A program made the position numbers and the translations under genes. A model generated the notes under the pieces. The model did not search any database. It worked only from the letters and a program-made list of their open reading frames with translations, and was not told the origin of the DNA. A stretch of DNA of 64,000 bases. Origin: Streptomyces asiaticus (lineage in GTDB: Bacteria; Actinomycetota; Actinomycetes; Streptomycetales; Streptomycetaceae). Where the stretch lies: the NCBI RefSeq assembly GCF_018138715.1, contig NZ_JAGSHX010000006.1, forward strand, positions 6,138,001 through 6,202,000, in the 5' to 3' direction. Of this stretch, positions 1 through 9,054 are shown in pieces; the first letter of the stretch is position 1, and each line of letters begins with the position of its first letter.

Positions 1-90
1 CGGAGCCCCAGTTGTGGGAAGGGGCGGGGAGGGGAACAGCCCGCCGCAGGCAACAGCCCGCCGCAGGCGTCACGACCCGCCGGATACCCC
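1..90. repeat. Dispersed GC-rich intergenic repeat, copy 1
   Basis: Non-coding stretch downstream of the TetR gene. Bases 1-34 are identical to 25375-25408, also just beyond the 3' end of a minus-strand gene. It carries the core GGGAAGGGGCGGGG followed by the GCCCGCCGCAGGC tail (twice here) that recurs near 6045, 25440 and 39245. The left end is cut by the window. Confidence 0.8.
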
Positions 91-684
91 CTAACGGGCC
101 CGCAGCCCGTCCAGCAGCAGCTCGCAGACGGCCGCGAAGGCCGGATCCATGTCCGGGTCCGACCACCGCGGCGCGTAGACGGGGTCGTGGAACTGCGCCG
201 TCGCGTCCCACAGCGCCCGGCCCGTGACACGGGCGTCCCGCATCGTGAACTCCCCGCTCGCGATGCCGCTTTCGACGATCGTGGTGAGCTGGCCGACCAT
301 CGTCTCGACATGGCGCGCGGCGATCTCGCTGTTCTCGGTGGCCAGCGCCAGATACGTGGCGAAGAGCTCCGGATCGACGCCCGCCTTACGGCGCTTGGCG
401 GCGAACAGGGTGAGCAGCCAGTCCTCCAGCCGGTCGGCCGCCGGGCCCTTGGCGCGGGCGATCCGGGACAGGCTGTCGTGCTCCTGGTCCAGCCACCGCT
501 CGGTGACCGCCTCGCGCAGCGCCGTCTTGGAGCGGAAGTGGCGGTAGACGCTGCCGTGGCTGACCCCCAGCGCCCGGGCCACGTCCACCACCGTGGCCTT
601 CGCGGGGCCGTAGCGGCGCAGCACGTCCTCGGTGGCTTCGAGGATGCGGGCGGGCGTCAGGGGGGTCTCGGGCGGCGGCGGCAT
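91..684 (-). CDS. TetR/AcrR family transcriptional regulator
   Basis: A 197-residue one-domain repressor of the usual TetR length. The N-terminal helix-turn-helix is clear at about residues 10-60, with the family pattern ending in VSHGSVYRHFRSKTAL. The remainder is an all-helical ligand and dimer domain. The ATG at 684 follows an AAGGGA site. The gene starts 8 bp after the stop of the aldo/keto reductase, so the two form one operon. The inverted repeat at 1771-1798 in front of that operon is the obvious candidate operator. The ligand is unknown; an aldehyde or ketone is only a guess from the partner gene. Confidence 0.92.
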   Translation of the reverse strand: MPPPPETPLTPARILEATEDVLRRYGPAKATVVDVARALGVSHGSVYRHFRSKTALREAVTERWLDQEHDSLSRIARAKGPAADRLEDWLLTLFAAKRRKAGVDPELFATYLALATENSEIAARHVETMVGQLTTIVESGIASGEFTMRDARVTGRALWDATAQFHDPVYAPRWSDPDMDPAFAAVCELLLDGLRAR

Positions 685-692
685 CGGGTCCC

Positions 693-1715
693 TTACTTCT
701 TCTCGCTGTCGAGGGTGGCCATCTGGGCCTCCGGGTAGCGGGCGCCCGCGGCGGCGTCCGCCGGGACGGCCTCCTCGATGGCGGCCAGGTCGTCGGCGTC
801 GAGCGTAACGTCAAGCGCGCCCAGGGCCTCGGCCAACTGGTCGCGGCGGCGGGAACCGACGAGCGGGACGATGGCGGTGGAGCGCCGGACGCCCTGCGCG
901 AGCACCCACGCGATGGCGATCTGGGCGACGCTGACGCCCTTGGCGTCGGCGATCTTGCGGAGCGCCTCCACGAGTTCGAGGTTGCGGTCGAGGTTCTCGC
1001 CCTGGAACCGCGGGGCCCTGTTGCGGAAGTCCTGGGCGTCCGTCGTGCGCTCCCGGTTCCAGTGGCCGCTGATCAGCCCGCGCGAGAGCACTCCGTACGG
1101 GGTGATGCCGATGCCCAGCTCACGGCAGACGGGCAGGATCTCGTCCTCGATGCCGCGCGCGACCAGCGAGTACTCGATCTGGAGATCCGAGATCGGGGCG
1201 ACGGCGGCGGCCCGCCGGATGGTCTCGGCGCCCACCTCCGAGAGGCCGATGTGCCGTACGTAACCCGCCTGTACGGCCTCGGCGATGGCCCCGACCGTCT
1301 CCTCGATCGGGACGGCCGGGTCGAGGCGGGCGATGCGGTAGATGTCGATGTGGTCGGTGCCCAGCCGCTGGAGCGAGTAGGCGAGGAAGTTCTTGATGGC
1401 GGCAGGGCGCCCGTCATAGCCGGTCCAGGTGCCGTCCGGGCCGCGCAGGGCGCCGAACTTCACGCTGGTCAGGGCGCGTTCGCGGTGGGCGGCGGGGGCG
1501 GTGCGCAGGGCCTCGTTGATGAGCAGTTCGTTGTGGCCCATGCCGTAGAAGTCGCCGGTGTCGAGCAGGGTGATCCCGGCGTCGAGTGCGGCGTGGATGG
1601 TGGCGATGGACTCGGCGCGGTCGACGTCGCCGCCGTACATGGCGGACATGCCCATACAGCCGAGGCCGATCGCGGAGACGTGGGGGCCGGTGGTGCCGAG
1701 CTGGCGGTTCTGCAC
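693..1715 (-). CDS. Aldo/keto reductase
   Basis: NADPH-dependent aldehyde/ketone reductase of the AKR superfamily, about 340 residues. The protein opens [22 protein letters not shown], continues to the DTGDFYG catalytic Asp/Tyr region near residue 55, and has the usual (alpha/beta)8 pattern with [11 protein letters not shown] and the C-terminal [11 protein letters not shown] segment. The reading frame stays open to 1796, but I chose GTG at 1715 because AAGGAG lies 7 bases before it and the extra 27 residues are encoded by the palindrome region. It is the first gene of an operon with the TetR regulator. Confidence 0.9.
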   Translation of the reverse strand: MQNRQLGTTGPHVSAIGLGCMGMSAMYGGDVDRAESIATIHAALDAGITLLDTGDFYGMGHNELLINEALRTAPAAHRERALTSVKFGALRGPDGTWTGYDGRPAAIKNFLAYSLQRLGTDHIDIYRIARLDPAVPIEETVGAIAEAVQAGYVRHIGLSEVGAETIRRAAAVAPISDLQIEYSLVARGIEDEILPVCRELGIGITPYGVLSRGLISGHWNRERTTDAQDFRNRAPRFQGENLDRNLELVEALRKIADAKGVSVAQIAIAWVLAQGVRRSTAIVPLVGSRRRDQLAEALGALDVTLDADDLAAIEEAVPADAAAGARYPEAQMATLDSEKK

Positions 1716-1770
1716 GGGGGTGACTCCTTGGGATTCCGGGGTGGGGCGTCCAAGGAGAGCGTGGCATGTG

Positions 1771-1798
1771 CGATGACAGATTTCAATATCTGTCATCG
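1771..1798. promoter_or_regulatory. Inverted repeat, probable TetR operator
   Basis: Perfect inverted repeat with 10-bp arms CGATGACAGA / TCTGTCATCG and an 8-bp spacer, 56-83 bp upstream of the chosen reductase start. The size and position fit an autoregulated TetR operator. Confidence 0.7.
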
Positions 1799-1863
1799 CT
1801 CGCCAGTCACCCCGTTCGATCGTTCCGCTTGTACTGCTTGTACCGCTTGTTCTCCGCGACCTG

Positions 1864-3333
1864 CTACGACACCTTGCGCGGCAGCCGCAGGCTCATCAGC
1901 AGGGTCAGCGCGATCGCCCCCAGCTGGGCCGCGAGCGTGATGACCAGCGCGTCACCCATGCCCGCCGACGGCCCCAGGGACAGGAAGAGCGTGCCGAGCG
2001 TCGCCACGCCCAGCGCCAGCGCCGACTGCTGGGTGGTGACCATCACGCCGCTCCCCACCCCGGCCCGCTCGCTCGGCACATCGGCCAGCACGATCCGGAT
2101 CAGCACCGGAAGCTGGAGCCCCTGCCCGAACCCGGCCAGCGCGACGCCCGGCAGCAGCCCGGCCAGCGACAGATCCGGCCAGTCCCGCCAGATGGCCACC
2201 ATCAGCAGCGCGATGCCCACCGCCTGGATCAGCCCGCCCGCGGTCACCACACGGCTGCCGTAGCGGCCCACCAGGCGCGGCCCCATCAGCGAGGCCACGA
2301 AGAACGTCGTGGCCATCGGCGCCAGCGCCAGCCCGGCCTCCACCGGCCCGTACCGCAGCCCCTGCTGGAGCGCGACCGCGATGACGAACATGAAGCCGCC
2401 GAAGCCGATCGAGAACGGCACCACCATGGCCAGCCCGCGCCGCAGCCCGGGCAGGGCGAACAGGCTCGGCGGCAGCAGCGGCGTGTGCCCCGCGCGGTCC
2501 CGGCGTCGCTCCACGACGTAGAACGCGACGGCCACGAACGGGAACGCGCCCAGCCCCAGCCAGGTCCACAGCGGCCAGCCCGCCGCCCGCCCCTCGGTCA
2601 GCGGCACCATCAGGGTGATCAGCGACAGCGCCAGCAGTACGGTGCCCGGCACGTCCACCGGCGCGGGCCGCTCCGAGCGGGTCTCGGGGACCGTACGGAC
2701 CGCGAGAACCAGGCCGATCAGCGCGACCGGCACATTGACCAGGAAGACCGCGCGCCACCCGGTGCCCGCGATGTCCGCGGCCACCAGCACACCGCCCAGG
2801 ATCTGCCCCGCGACCATGGACAGACCGGCCGTCGCGCCGTACATGCTGAGCGCGCGGGCGCGGCGCGAACCGCTGGTCGAGGAGTGGATCGTGGCCAGCA
2901 CCTGCGGAAGCATCAGCGCGGCCGAGGCGCCCTGCGCCACCCGGGCGCCCACCAGGCTCCAGGCGTCCGGCGCGAGCCCGCAGGCCAGCGAGGTCAGCCC
3001 GAAGGCCGCCATCCCGGAGAGGAAGAGCCGGCGCCGCCCGAAGGTGTCGCCCAGCCGCCCGCCGAGGACCAGCAGCACCGCGTACGCCACGCCGTATCCG
3101 GCGACCACCAGCTCCAGTACGGCCGGACCGGCGTGGAGGTCGTGGTCCATGGTGGGCAGGGCCACATTGACGATGAAGAAGTCGATCAGCGGCAGCGCCG
3201 CGCCCAGCAGCACGGTGAACAGACCGAGGGGGCTCAGCGCGGGTCCGGAGGAGGTGTGGGTCCGCCCGGGGGTCTTGGCCGCACCCGGGGCGGCGGTTCT
3301 CGTTCGTATCGTGGAAATCTGCGTTTCGGTCAC
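1864..3333 (-). CDS. MFS drug transporter, DHA2 (EmrB/QacA-like)
   Basis: A 489-residue integral membrane protein with about 14 hydrophobic segments, the DHA2 size. Family motifs seen are [15 protein letters not shown] in the first segment, [18 protein letters not shown] (motif A) in loop 2-3, and the repeated glycine-rich membrane segments. It probably exports drugs or other amphiphilic compounds by proton antiport. The frame is open to 3405, but that extension would be encoded by palindromic promoter DNA, so GTG at 3333 is preferred; its ribosome site is weak. It is divergent from the MmyB-type regulator at 3435, which probably controls it. Confidence 0.88.
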   Translation of the reverse strand: MTETQISTIRTRTAAPGAAKTPGRTHTSSGPALSPLGLFTVLLGAALPLIDFFIVNVALPTMDHDLHAGPAVLELVVAGYGVAYAVLLVLGGRLGDTFGRRRLFLSGMAAFGLTSLACGLAPDAWSLVGARVAQGASAALMLPQVLATIHSSTSGSRRARALSMYGATAGLSMVAGQILGGVLVAADIAGTGWRAVFLVNVPVALIGLVLAVRTVPETRSERPAPVDVPGTVLLALSLITLMVPLTEGRAAGWPLWTWLGLGAFPFVAVAFYVVERRRDRAGHTPLLPPSLFALPGLRRGLAMVVPFSIGFGGFMFVIAVALQQGLRYGPVEAGLALAPMATTFFVASLMGPRLVGRYGSRVVTAGGLIQAVGIALLMVAIWRDWPDLSLAGLLPGVALAGFGQGLQLPVLIRIVLADVPSERAGVGSGVMVTTQQSALALGVATLGTLFLSLGPSAGMGDALVITLAAQLGAIALTLLMSLRLPRKVS

Positions 3334-3360
3334 GCTTACGAAGATCCCGCGTTGCTCAAG

Positions 3361-3402
3361 CTGGTACCAGAGTGTCTTTATCCTGGTACAAGAAGTACCT
3401 GG
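3361..3402. promoter_or_regulatory. Operator-like palindromes between divergent pump and regulator
   Basis: CTGGTACCAG at 3361-3370 is a perfect palindrome. At 3385-3399, GGTACAAGAAGTACC is a second inverted repeat built from the same GGTAC half-site. Both lie in the short gap between the pump (start 3333) and the regulator (start 3435), where they could control both genes. Confidence 0.6.
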
Positions 3403-3434
3403 CAACCGGCTGAGCCCTCGGGCACCCTGGAGCC

Positions 3435-4391
3435 ATGACCACGATGGTGCACGATGCCACGGCCGGGGCCACGGCCGAGAGCAGGAGCGCGGGGGCTGAG
3501 ATACGGCGGGGCGAGCTGGCCGCGTTCCTGCGCAGCCGCCGGGAGCGGATCACGCCCGAGCAGGTGGGGCTGCCGCGGGGCCGCCGCCGGCGCACCCCCG
3601 GGCTGCGCCGCGAGGAGGTCGCGCAGCTCTCGACCGTGGGTGTGACCTGGTACACCTGGCTGGAGCAGGGCCGCGACATCCATGTCTCGGCGCAGGTCCT
3701 CGACGCCATCGCCCGCGCGCTGCTCCTGGACCGCAGCGAGCGCGCCCATCTCTTCGCGCTCGCCGGTGCCATCGATCCGACCCCGGCGAGCGAGTGCACG
3801 GGCATTCCGCAGTCGCTCCAGCTCATGCTGGAGCGGCTCGAGCCGTTCCCCGCCTGCGTCCAGAACAGCCGCTTCGACCTGCTCGCCTACAACCGCAGCT
3901 ACCGGCTGCTGATGTGCGACCTGGACCAGGTGGCGCCGGAGGACCGCAACTGCCTGTGGCTGGCCTTCACCAATGACGAGTGGCGCTCCAGCCTGGTGGA
4001 CCGGGACGAGACGATCCGGCTGATGGCGGCCAAGTTCCGCGCCGTCATGGCCGAGCATGTGGCCGAGCCCGCCTGGAAGGCGATGGTGAAGCGGCTGGAG
4101 GAGGTCTCGCCGGAGTTCCGGGAGATCTGGGCGCGGCATGAGGTGATCCGGCCCGGCGACAAGATCAAGGTCTACCGCCAGTCGCGGGTGGGCATCCTCC
4201 GGCTGGCCTCCACCAGCCTGTGGACCGGCCCCCAGCAGGGCTCCAAGCTGCTCACGTACACACCGGCGGACGTGGAGACGCAGGAGCGGCTGGAGCGGCT
4301 GCATGCGCTGGCACTCGAGGAAGAGGCCACGACGGAAGAGGCCACGACGGAAGAGGCCACAACGGAGGAGGCGGCCCCGGCGACGGTCTGA
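3435..4391 (+). CDS. MmyB-like HTH (XRE-type) transcriptional regulator
   Basis: A 318-residue regulator. Residues about 18-95 form the helix-turn-helix, with the family signature GLPRGRRRRTPGLRREEVAQL and VTWYTWLEQGRDIHVS. Residues about 110-290 form the MmyB/PAS-like ligand domain (NSRFDLLAYNRSYRLLM...). Such proteins commonly repress a divergent MFS or dehydrogenase gene, as the neighbour here suggests. The C-terminus ends in a three-fold EEATT repeat, encoded by a 15-bp tandem repeat at about 4320-4368. The ligand is not predictable. Confidence 0.9.
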   Translation: MTTMVHDATAGATAESRSAGAEIRRGELAAFLRSRRERITPEQVGLPRGRRRRTPGLRREEVAQLSTVGVTWYTWLEQGRDIHVSAQVLDAIARALLLDRSERAHLFALAGAIDPTPASECTGIPQSLQLMLERLEPFPACVQNSRFDLLAYNRSYRLLMCDLDQVAPEDRNCLWLAFTNDEWRSSLVDRDETIRLMAAKFRAVMAEHVAEPAWKAMVKRLEEVSPEFREIWARHEVIRPGDKIKVYRQSRVGILRLASTSLWTGPQQGSKLLTYTPADVETQERLERLHALALEEEATTEEATTEEATTEEAAPATV

Positions 4392-4652
4392 CCCGCCGGG
4401 CGCCGGGGGGCCTCCTCGCGCATTGCGCCTTACGGGGCGTGTCCGGCAGGGCGGATCATTCCCCCTCCCCGCCCCTTCCCGTAACCAGGGGCTCCGCCCC
4501 TGGACACCGTTTCCTGGGACTCTGCCCCCGGCCCCCGGCCCCCGGCCCCCGTGGCCCGGGGCTCTGCCCTGGTGAGTTCGCGCGGGCTCCGTTACGGCCC
4601 CTCTGTTCGTACGCGAGCGGTGGGCAGCAGGAGGGCGTGGCGGTCGGGGTGA
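4392..4652. repeat. Intergenic region with dispersed GC-rich repeat
   Basis: There is no gene here. The stretch 4450-4500 is the reverse-orientation version of the dispersed repeat (CCCCGCCCCTTCCCGTAACC followed by the GGGGCTCCGCCCC hairpin). Degenerate CCCCGGCCCCCGG runs follow. It separates two convergent genes and may help terminate both. Confidence 0.65.
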
Positions 4653-5774
4653 TCAGTAGAGGTGGCGGACGAAGACGTCCGACTTGCCGTTGGTGTCGCC
4701 GGGCACGATGTCGTCGGCCGTGGAATGGAAGACCACGTCGCGCCCACCGGCGCTGACCGCGTCGGTCCCGGCCGAGGCGGGCTGGTTCGAGACGATCTCG
4801 TCGGTGCCCGTCTCCAGGTCGCGCAGCGTGAGCGACGGTCCGTTCGTGTCGTGTGGGGCGTACAGCAGATAGCGGCCGGTGGGATCGATGGCCACGCCCC
4901 GCACGTTCGGCACCAGTTGGTCGGCGCCCGAGCGCTCGTCCTGGACGTAGGTGTCGGAGCCCGAGATGTAGACGATCTTGCTGCCGTCCTTGCTGATCTG
5001 AACGAGTGTCGCCGCCTTGGCCGGGCCCTCGATCGGGCCGGCGGAGGTGTCGTCGGTCTGGTCCCACACGAAGACGTCCTCCGCCTGGCCGTCCTGGTAG
5101 GCCACGAAGCGGCCGTCGCCGCTGATGGACGGCCGGGCCGAGACGGTGTGGCCGAACTCGGTGACGGTCTGCGTGTGGTTGGCCTGCCAGTCCTGTACCT
5201 CGATGCGCTGCCGGGACGGCGGTCGGCTGAAGGTGGCGACCTGGGCGATGTAGCGGCCGTCCGTGCTCAGCGACGGCTGGCTACAGCTGAGGCCCGAGCA
5301 GTTGATGCCGATCGTGCTTGCCGAGCTCACCCGGGACAGGAAGGTCGTCGTGTCCCTTTGCAACAACCCCCACAGGGCGACATATTGCCCGTCACCGCTG
5401 ATCACCGGCGGCTGGATCGGTGGGGTGAGGGTGCTCATCAGTGTGGTCTGGCTCGTCCGCTGGTCGCGGACGAACACCCGCTGCCCTGTCGCCGGGGTGG
5501 CGGGTGCGAGGTTCTTCGCCGACGACGCGAAGGCGATACGCCGGCCGTTGGCCGTGATCGTGGCGCCGGCGGAGTCGCCGTCGCCCTGGGTGCCGTCGGT
5601 CGCGACACTGATCCGCTCGACTCCGGCTCCGCGGTCGCTCGCGGCGCCCGGCACGGTCATGGGCTCAGCCGAAGCGGCTCCGGGCAGCGCCGTCATGACC
5701 GCGCAGACCACGACCGTGGCGCCTAAGGCGGCCCGCACACGTCTGGTGGCACTCCGATTCGCGTTTCCCCTCAT
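4653..5774 (-). CDS. Secreted TolB/WD40-like beta-propeller protein
   Basis: A 373-residue exported protein. Residues 1-39 look like a signal peptide: basic start, a hydrophobic core around GATVVVCAVMTALPG, and cleavage after ASA. The rest contains repeated PD40-type blades such as ITANGRRIAFAS, ISGDGRFVAYQ and ISKDGSKIVYISG. The C-terminal motif PGDTNGKSDVFVRHL is common in actinobacterial TolB-like proteins. ATG at 5774 is preferred over the longer frame because it follows a GGGGGG purine run and is directly followed by the signal peptide. Function unknown; probably a binding or scaffold protein outside the cell. Confidence 0.82.
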   Translation of the reverse strand: MRGNANRSATRRVRAALGATVVVCAVMTALPGAASAEPMTVPGAASDRGAGVERISVATDGTQGDGDSAGATITANGRRIAFASSAKNLAPATPATGQRVFVRDQRTSQTTLMSTLTPPIQPPVISGDGQYVALWGLLQRDTTTFLSRVSSASTIGINCSGLSCSQPSLSTDGRYIAQVATFSRPPSRQRIEVQDWQANHTQTVTEFGHTVSARPSISGDGRFVAYQDGQAEDVFVWDQTDDTSAGPIEGPAKAATLVQISKDGSKIVYISGSDTYVQDERSGADQLVPNVRGVAIDPTGRYLLYAPHDTNGPSLTLRDLETGTDEIVSNQPASAGTDAVSAGGRDVVFHSTADDIVPGDTNGKSDVFVRHLY

Positions 5775-5950
5775 TTTCCCCCCTAAGGCAGGACATGGTC
5801 CTTCTCCCCGGTTCCCCAACCGAGGGCCACAAGCATGCAACCGCGATGGCGCTGTGGGGTCAATGCGTCGCATAACTATCGAGAGGCGCGGTTCCGGTCA
5901 GATGAGAGCGGTCGGTTTCGCAGCGCGCAGGGCCGGAGTCTGGGGCGGAA

Positions 5951-6004
5951 CCCCACCACGCGGCGGAGCCCCACCACGCGGCGGAGCCCCACCACGCGGC
6001 GGAG
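5951..6004. repeat. Three exact 18-bp tandem copies inside a dispersed repeat
   Basis: The unit CCCCACCACGCGGCGGAG occurs three times without a mismatch (5951-5968, 5969-5986, 5987-6004). The surrounding 5930-6060 has the dispersed-repeat core (GGGAAGGGGCGGAGGGGGC) and the GCCCGCCGCAGGC tail. No gene is seen between 5775 and 6087. Confidence 0.85.
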
Positions 6005-6087
6005 CCGCCCATCGATGCTGCGGGAAGGGGCGGAGGGGGCGGCCCGCCGCAGGCGGCACGGTTCGCCGGACGGCCGCCCCCTCGCGC

Positions 6088-7578
6088 CTATGGCGCCTTC
6101 GCGTTCGCCGAGGTCTGCCCCGTCGGCTTGCCCTCCTCGAACAGCGCGGCCGCGTGCCGGGTCGTCCTCTCGGCCCACTGGCCCGTGGTCACCAGCCCCA
6201 GCAGCAGGATGACGGCACCGCACGCGGCGATGATCCACCACGCGGGACGGGCCGCGTCCACGAACGACGCGGCGGCCGCGGCCGAGGCGGCGTGCCCCAT
6301 TCCGCCCGCCGCCGACGCGGCGCCCGCCGCCAGCACCGCGCCGATGACCGCGACACCGAGCGACTGGCCCACCTGACGGCTGGTGGAGGCGACGGCCGCG
6401 GCGACCCCCGCCTGGGAGCGGGGCATCCCGGAGACCGCCGTATTGGTGATGGGCGCGTTGACCATGCCGAAGCCGAGGCCGAACAGCACATAGCCGATCA
6501 GCAGCCCCGCATCGCTCGCCTGGACGTCGAAGACGGCGAACAGGATCCCGCTGGCCGTTATGGCCACCCCGGCCACCAGCATCGACGGCCGCGGCCCGCG
6601 GGCGCCCACCAGCCGTCCGGACAGCGGCGCGCAGACGAAGCACATGAACGCCATGGGCAGCATCCACAGCCCGGCGTGCAGCGCGTTGAGCCCGCGCACG
6701 TCCTGGAGATAGAGCGTGTTCATGAAGAGATAGCCGCCGAGCGCCGCGAAGGCGCACACCGCGACGACCGTCGCCCCGCTGAACGGCGCGCTGTGGAAGA
6801 ACCGCACATCGATCAGCGGTTCCGCGCGCCGCCGCTCGTAGCGGATCAGCGTGAGCAGCCCCAGGGCGGCGATCCCCGCACAGATCGCGATCAGCGGCGA
6901 GTCCCAGCCGCGGTCCGGCGCCTCGATGATCGCGTAGGTGAGGGTGCCCAGCACCGCGATGACCAGCAGCTGGCCGACGGGATCGGCCCGGCGCGGCCTG
7001 GGGGCACGCGACTCGGGGACGTAACGGGCGGTGAGGAGCAGCGCCGCGAGCCCGACCGGAATGTTTATCCAGAAGATCGAGCGCCAGCCGACGGACTCCA
7101 CCAGCAGCCCGCCCACGATCGGCCCGGCCGCCATGCTGATGCCGACGACCCCGCCCCAGGCCCCGATGGCGCGGGCCCGCTCCCTGGGCTCGGTGAAGAC
7201 GTTGGTGATGATCGACATGGCGACGGGGTTGAGCATCGAACCGCCGATCGCCTGCACCATCCGGAAGAGGACCAGCGTCTCCAGATTGGGCGCGAGGCTG
7301 CACAGCCCCGAGCCGAGGGTGAAGATCACCAGCCCGGTCTGGAAGGTGCGCTTGCGTCCCACCCGGTCGGCCGTCGACCCCGAGAGCATCAGCAGGGCGG
7401 CGAGGACCAGGGTGTAGGCGTCGATCGTCCACTGCATCCCCGAGACGGAGGCGTGCAGATCACTCCGTATCGAGGGCAGCGCGACATTGAGAACCGTGTT
7501 GTCGAGGCTGACGAGCAGCAGGCTCATGCAGCAGATCGCCAGCACAAGCATGCGCCGCCGATGGCTGAGCTCACGCAT
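6088..7578 (-). CDS. MFS drug transporter, DHA2 (EmrB/QacA-like)
   Basis: A 496-residue, roughly 14-segment membrane protein, a second DHA2 pump unlike the one at 1864. The first segment reads LLLVSLDNTVLNVALPSI (motif D1), and motif A is LSGSTADRVGRKRTF. The C-terminus is a short cytoplasmic tail. It probably exports a toxic compound with proton antiport. The start at 7578 is the first ATG but lacks a good ribosome site, so a start some residues further in is possible. It is divergent from dusB across a 153-bp gap. Confidence 0.88.
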   Translation of the reverse strand: MRELSHRRRMLVLAICCMSLLLVSLDNTVLNVALPSIRSDLHASVSGMQWTIDAYTLVLAALLMLSGSTADRVGRKRTFQTGLVIFTLGSGLCSLAPNLETLVLFRMVQAIGGSMLNPVAMSIITNVFTEPRERARAIGAWGGVVGISMAAGPIVGGLLVESVGWRSIFWINIPVGLAALLLTARYVPESRAPRPRRADPVGQLLVIAVLGTLTYAIIEAPDRGWDSPLIAICAGIAALGLLTLIRYERRRAEPLIDVRFFHSAPFSGATVVAVCAFAALGGYLFMNTLYLQDVRGLNALHAGLWMLPMAFMCFVCAPLSGRLVGARGPRPSMLVAGVAITASGILFAVFDVQASDAGLLIGYVLFGLGFGMVNAPITNTAVSGMPRSQAGVAAAVASTSRQVGQSLGVAVIGAVLAAGAASAAGGMGHAASAAAAASFVDAARPAWWIIAACGAVILLLGLVTTGQWAERTTRHAAALFEEGKPTGQTSANAKAP

Positions 7579-7731
7579 GGTTGAACGCTACATCGATACC
7601 GTCGGTGCGGCGGTCAGCACCGCCCTGTCGATCCCTCTCGCGGGTGCGGGACGCGTTCCCTCCCGCGGGTGCGGGACAATAAGAGATCGGCCCCGCCCTC
7701 CCACCGTAGTACGCACGAGGAAGCTGATCCC

Positions 7732-8964
7732 ATGACGCAATCGCCGCAGACGCCGCACCCGGAGCGGACGCAGCTGCGGATCGGACCCCATACGGTCCAG
7801 CCGCCGGTCGTCCTGGCACCGATGGCCGGGATCACCAACGCTCCGTTCCGCACCCTGTGCAGGGAGTTCTCGGGTGGCAAGGGCTTGTTCGTCAGCGAGA
7901 TGATCACCACCCGGGCGCTGGTGGAGCGGGACGCCAAGACGATGCGGCTGATCCACTTCGACGGCACCGAGAAGCCGCGCTCCATCCAGCTGTACGGGGT
8001 GGACCCGGTGACCGTCGGCAAGGCCGTCCAGATGATCGTGGACGAGGACCTCGCCGACCACATCGACCTCAACTTCGGCTGCCCGGTGCCCAAGGTGACC
8101 CGTAAGGGCGGCGGCTCGGCGCTCCCGTACAAGCGGCATCTGCTGCGCTCGATCCTGCGCGAGGCCGTGACCGCCGCGGGCCCGCTGCCGGTGACCATGA
8201 AGATGCGCAAGGGCATCGACGACGACCACATCACCTTCCTCGACGCGGGCCGGATCGCCGTCGAGGAGGGCGTGACCGCGATCGCCCTGCACGGCCGCAC
8301 CGCGGCCCAGCACTACGGCGGCACCGCCGACTGGGAGGCGATCGCCCGCCTGAAGGAGGCCGTCCCCGAGATCCCGGTGCTGGGCAACGGCGACATCTGG
8401 TCCGCCGACGACGCGGTCCGGATGATGGGCGAGACGGGCTGTGACGGCGTGGTCGTCGGGCGCGGCTGCCTGGGGCGGCCCTGGCTCTTCGGCGACCTGG
8501 TGGCCGCGTTCGAACCGGGCGGCGGGGCGTCGGTGCCCGGCTCCGGCGTGTCGGTGTCCGGTCCCGGCGCGTCGGTGTCCGGCTCCGAGACCCCGGGGTA
8601 CGCGCGGCCGACGCTCAAGGAGGTCGCGGCCGTGATGCGCCGCCACGCCGAGCTGCTCGCCGAGTGGCTGGAGGACGAGGAGCGCGGCGTGATCGACTTC
8701 CGTAAGCATGTCGCCTGGTACACCAAGGGCTTCTCGGTGGGCTCGGAGATGCGCAAGCGGCTGGCGATCACCTCGTCACTCGCCGAGCTGGACGCCCTGC
8801 TGGCCGAGCTGGACCTGGACCAGGAGTGGCCCCCCGGCGCCGACGGCCCGCGCGGCCGCACCTCGGGCCGCAACCGCGTGGTGCTGCCCGACGGCTGGCT
8901 GGACGACCCGTACGACAGCGCGGGCGTCGGCGCGGACGCGGAGCTCGACACCTCGGGCGGCTGA
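7732..8964 (+). CDS. dusB: tRNA-dihydrouridine synthase DusB
   Basis: A flavin enzyme reducing uridines in the tRNA D-loop, about 410 residues. Diagnostic pieces are APMAGITNAPFR at the N-terminus, NFGCPVPKVTRKGGGSAL with catalytic Cys117, the KMRKG motif and VVGRGCLGRPW. ATG at 7732 follows GAGGAAG 8 bases upstream. Between the barrel and the helical domain (about residues 262-290) is a low-complexity SVPGSG/SVSGPG/SVSGS insert made of an in-frame tandem repeat, unusual for a core enzyme. It is usually a chromosomal backbone gene. Confidence 0.95.
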   Translation: MTQSPQTPHPERTQLRIGPHTVQPPVVLAPMAGITNAPFRTLCREFSGGKGLFVSEMITTRALVERDAKTMRLIHFDGTEKPRSIQLYGVDPVTVGKAVQMIVDEDLADHIDLNFGCPVPKVTRKGGGSALPYKRHLLRSILREAVTAAGPLPVTMKMRKGIDDDHITFLDAGRIAVEEGVTAIALHGRTAAQHYGGTADWEAIARLKEAVPEIPVLGNGDIWSADDAVRMMGETGCDGVVVGRGCLGRPWLFGDLVAAFEPGGGASVPGSGVSVSGPGASVSGSETPGYARPTLKEVAAVMRRHAELLAEWLEDEERGVIDFRKHVAWYTKGFSVGSEMRKRLAITSSLAELDALLAELDLDQEWPPGADGPRGRTSGRNRVVLPDGWLDDPYDSAGVGADAELDTSGG

Positions 8965-9054
8965 ACCCGGTAGTCCGGGGGTCACACGGGGTCATCACCG
9001 GTTAAAGTGATGGGCTCGTGGTCGCGGTGGGATCTGGACGATCTGGGGGGATCG

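Noticed and set aside
5263..7584. 773-codon plus-strand frame across two minus-strand genes
   Set aside because: It spans a secreted-protein gene, a repeat region and an MFS gene on the other strand; the translation is low-complexity and has no ribosome site.
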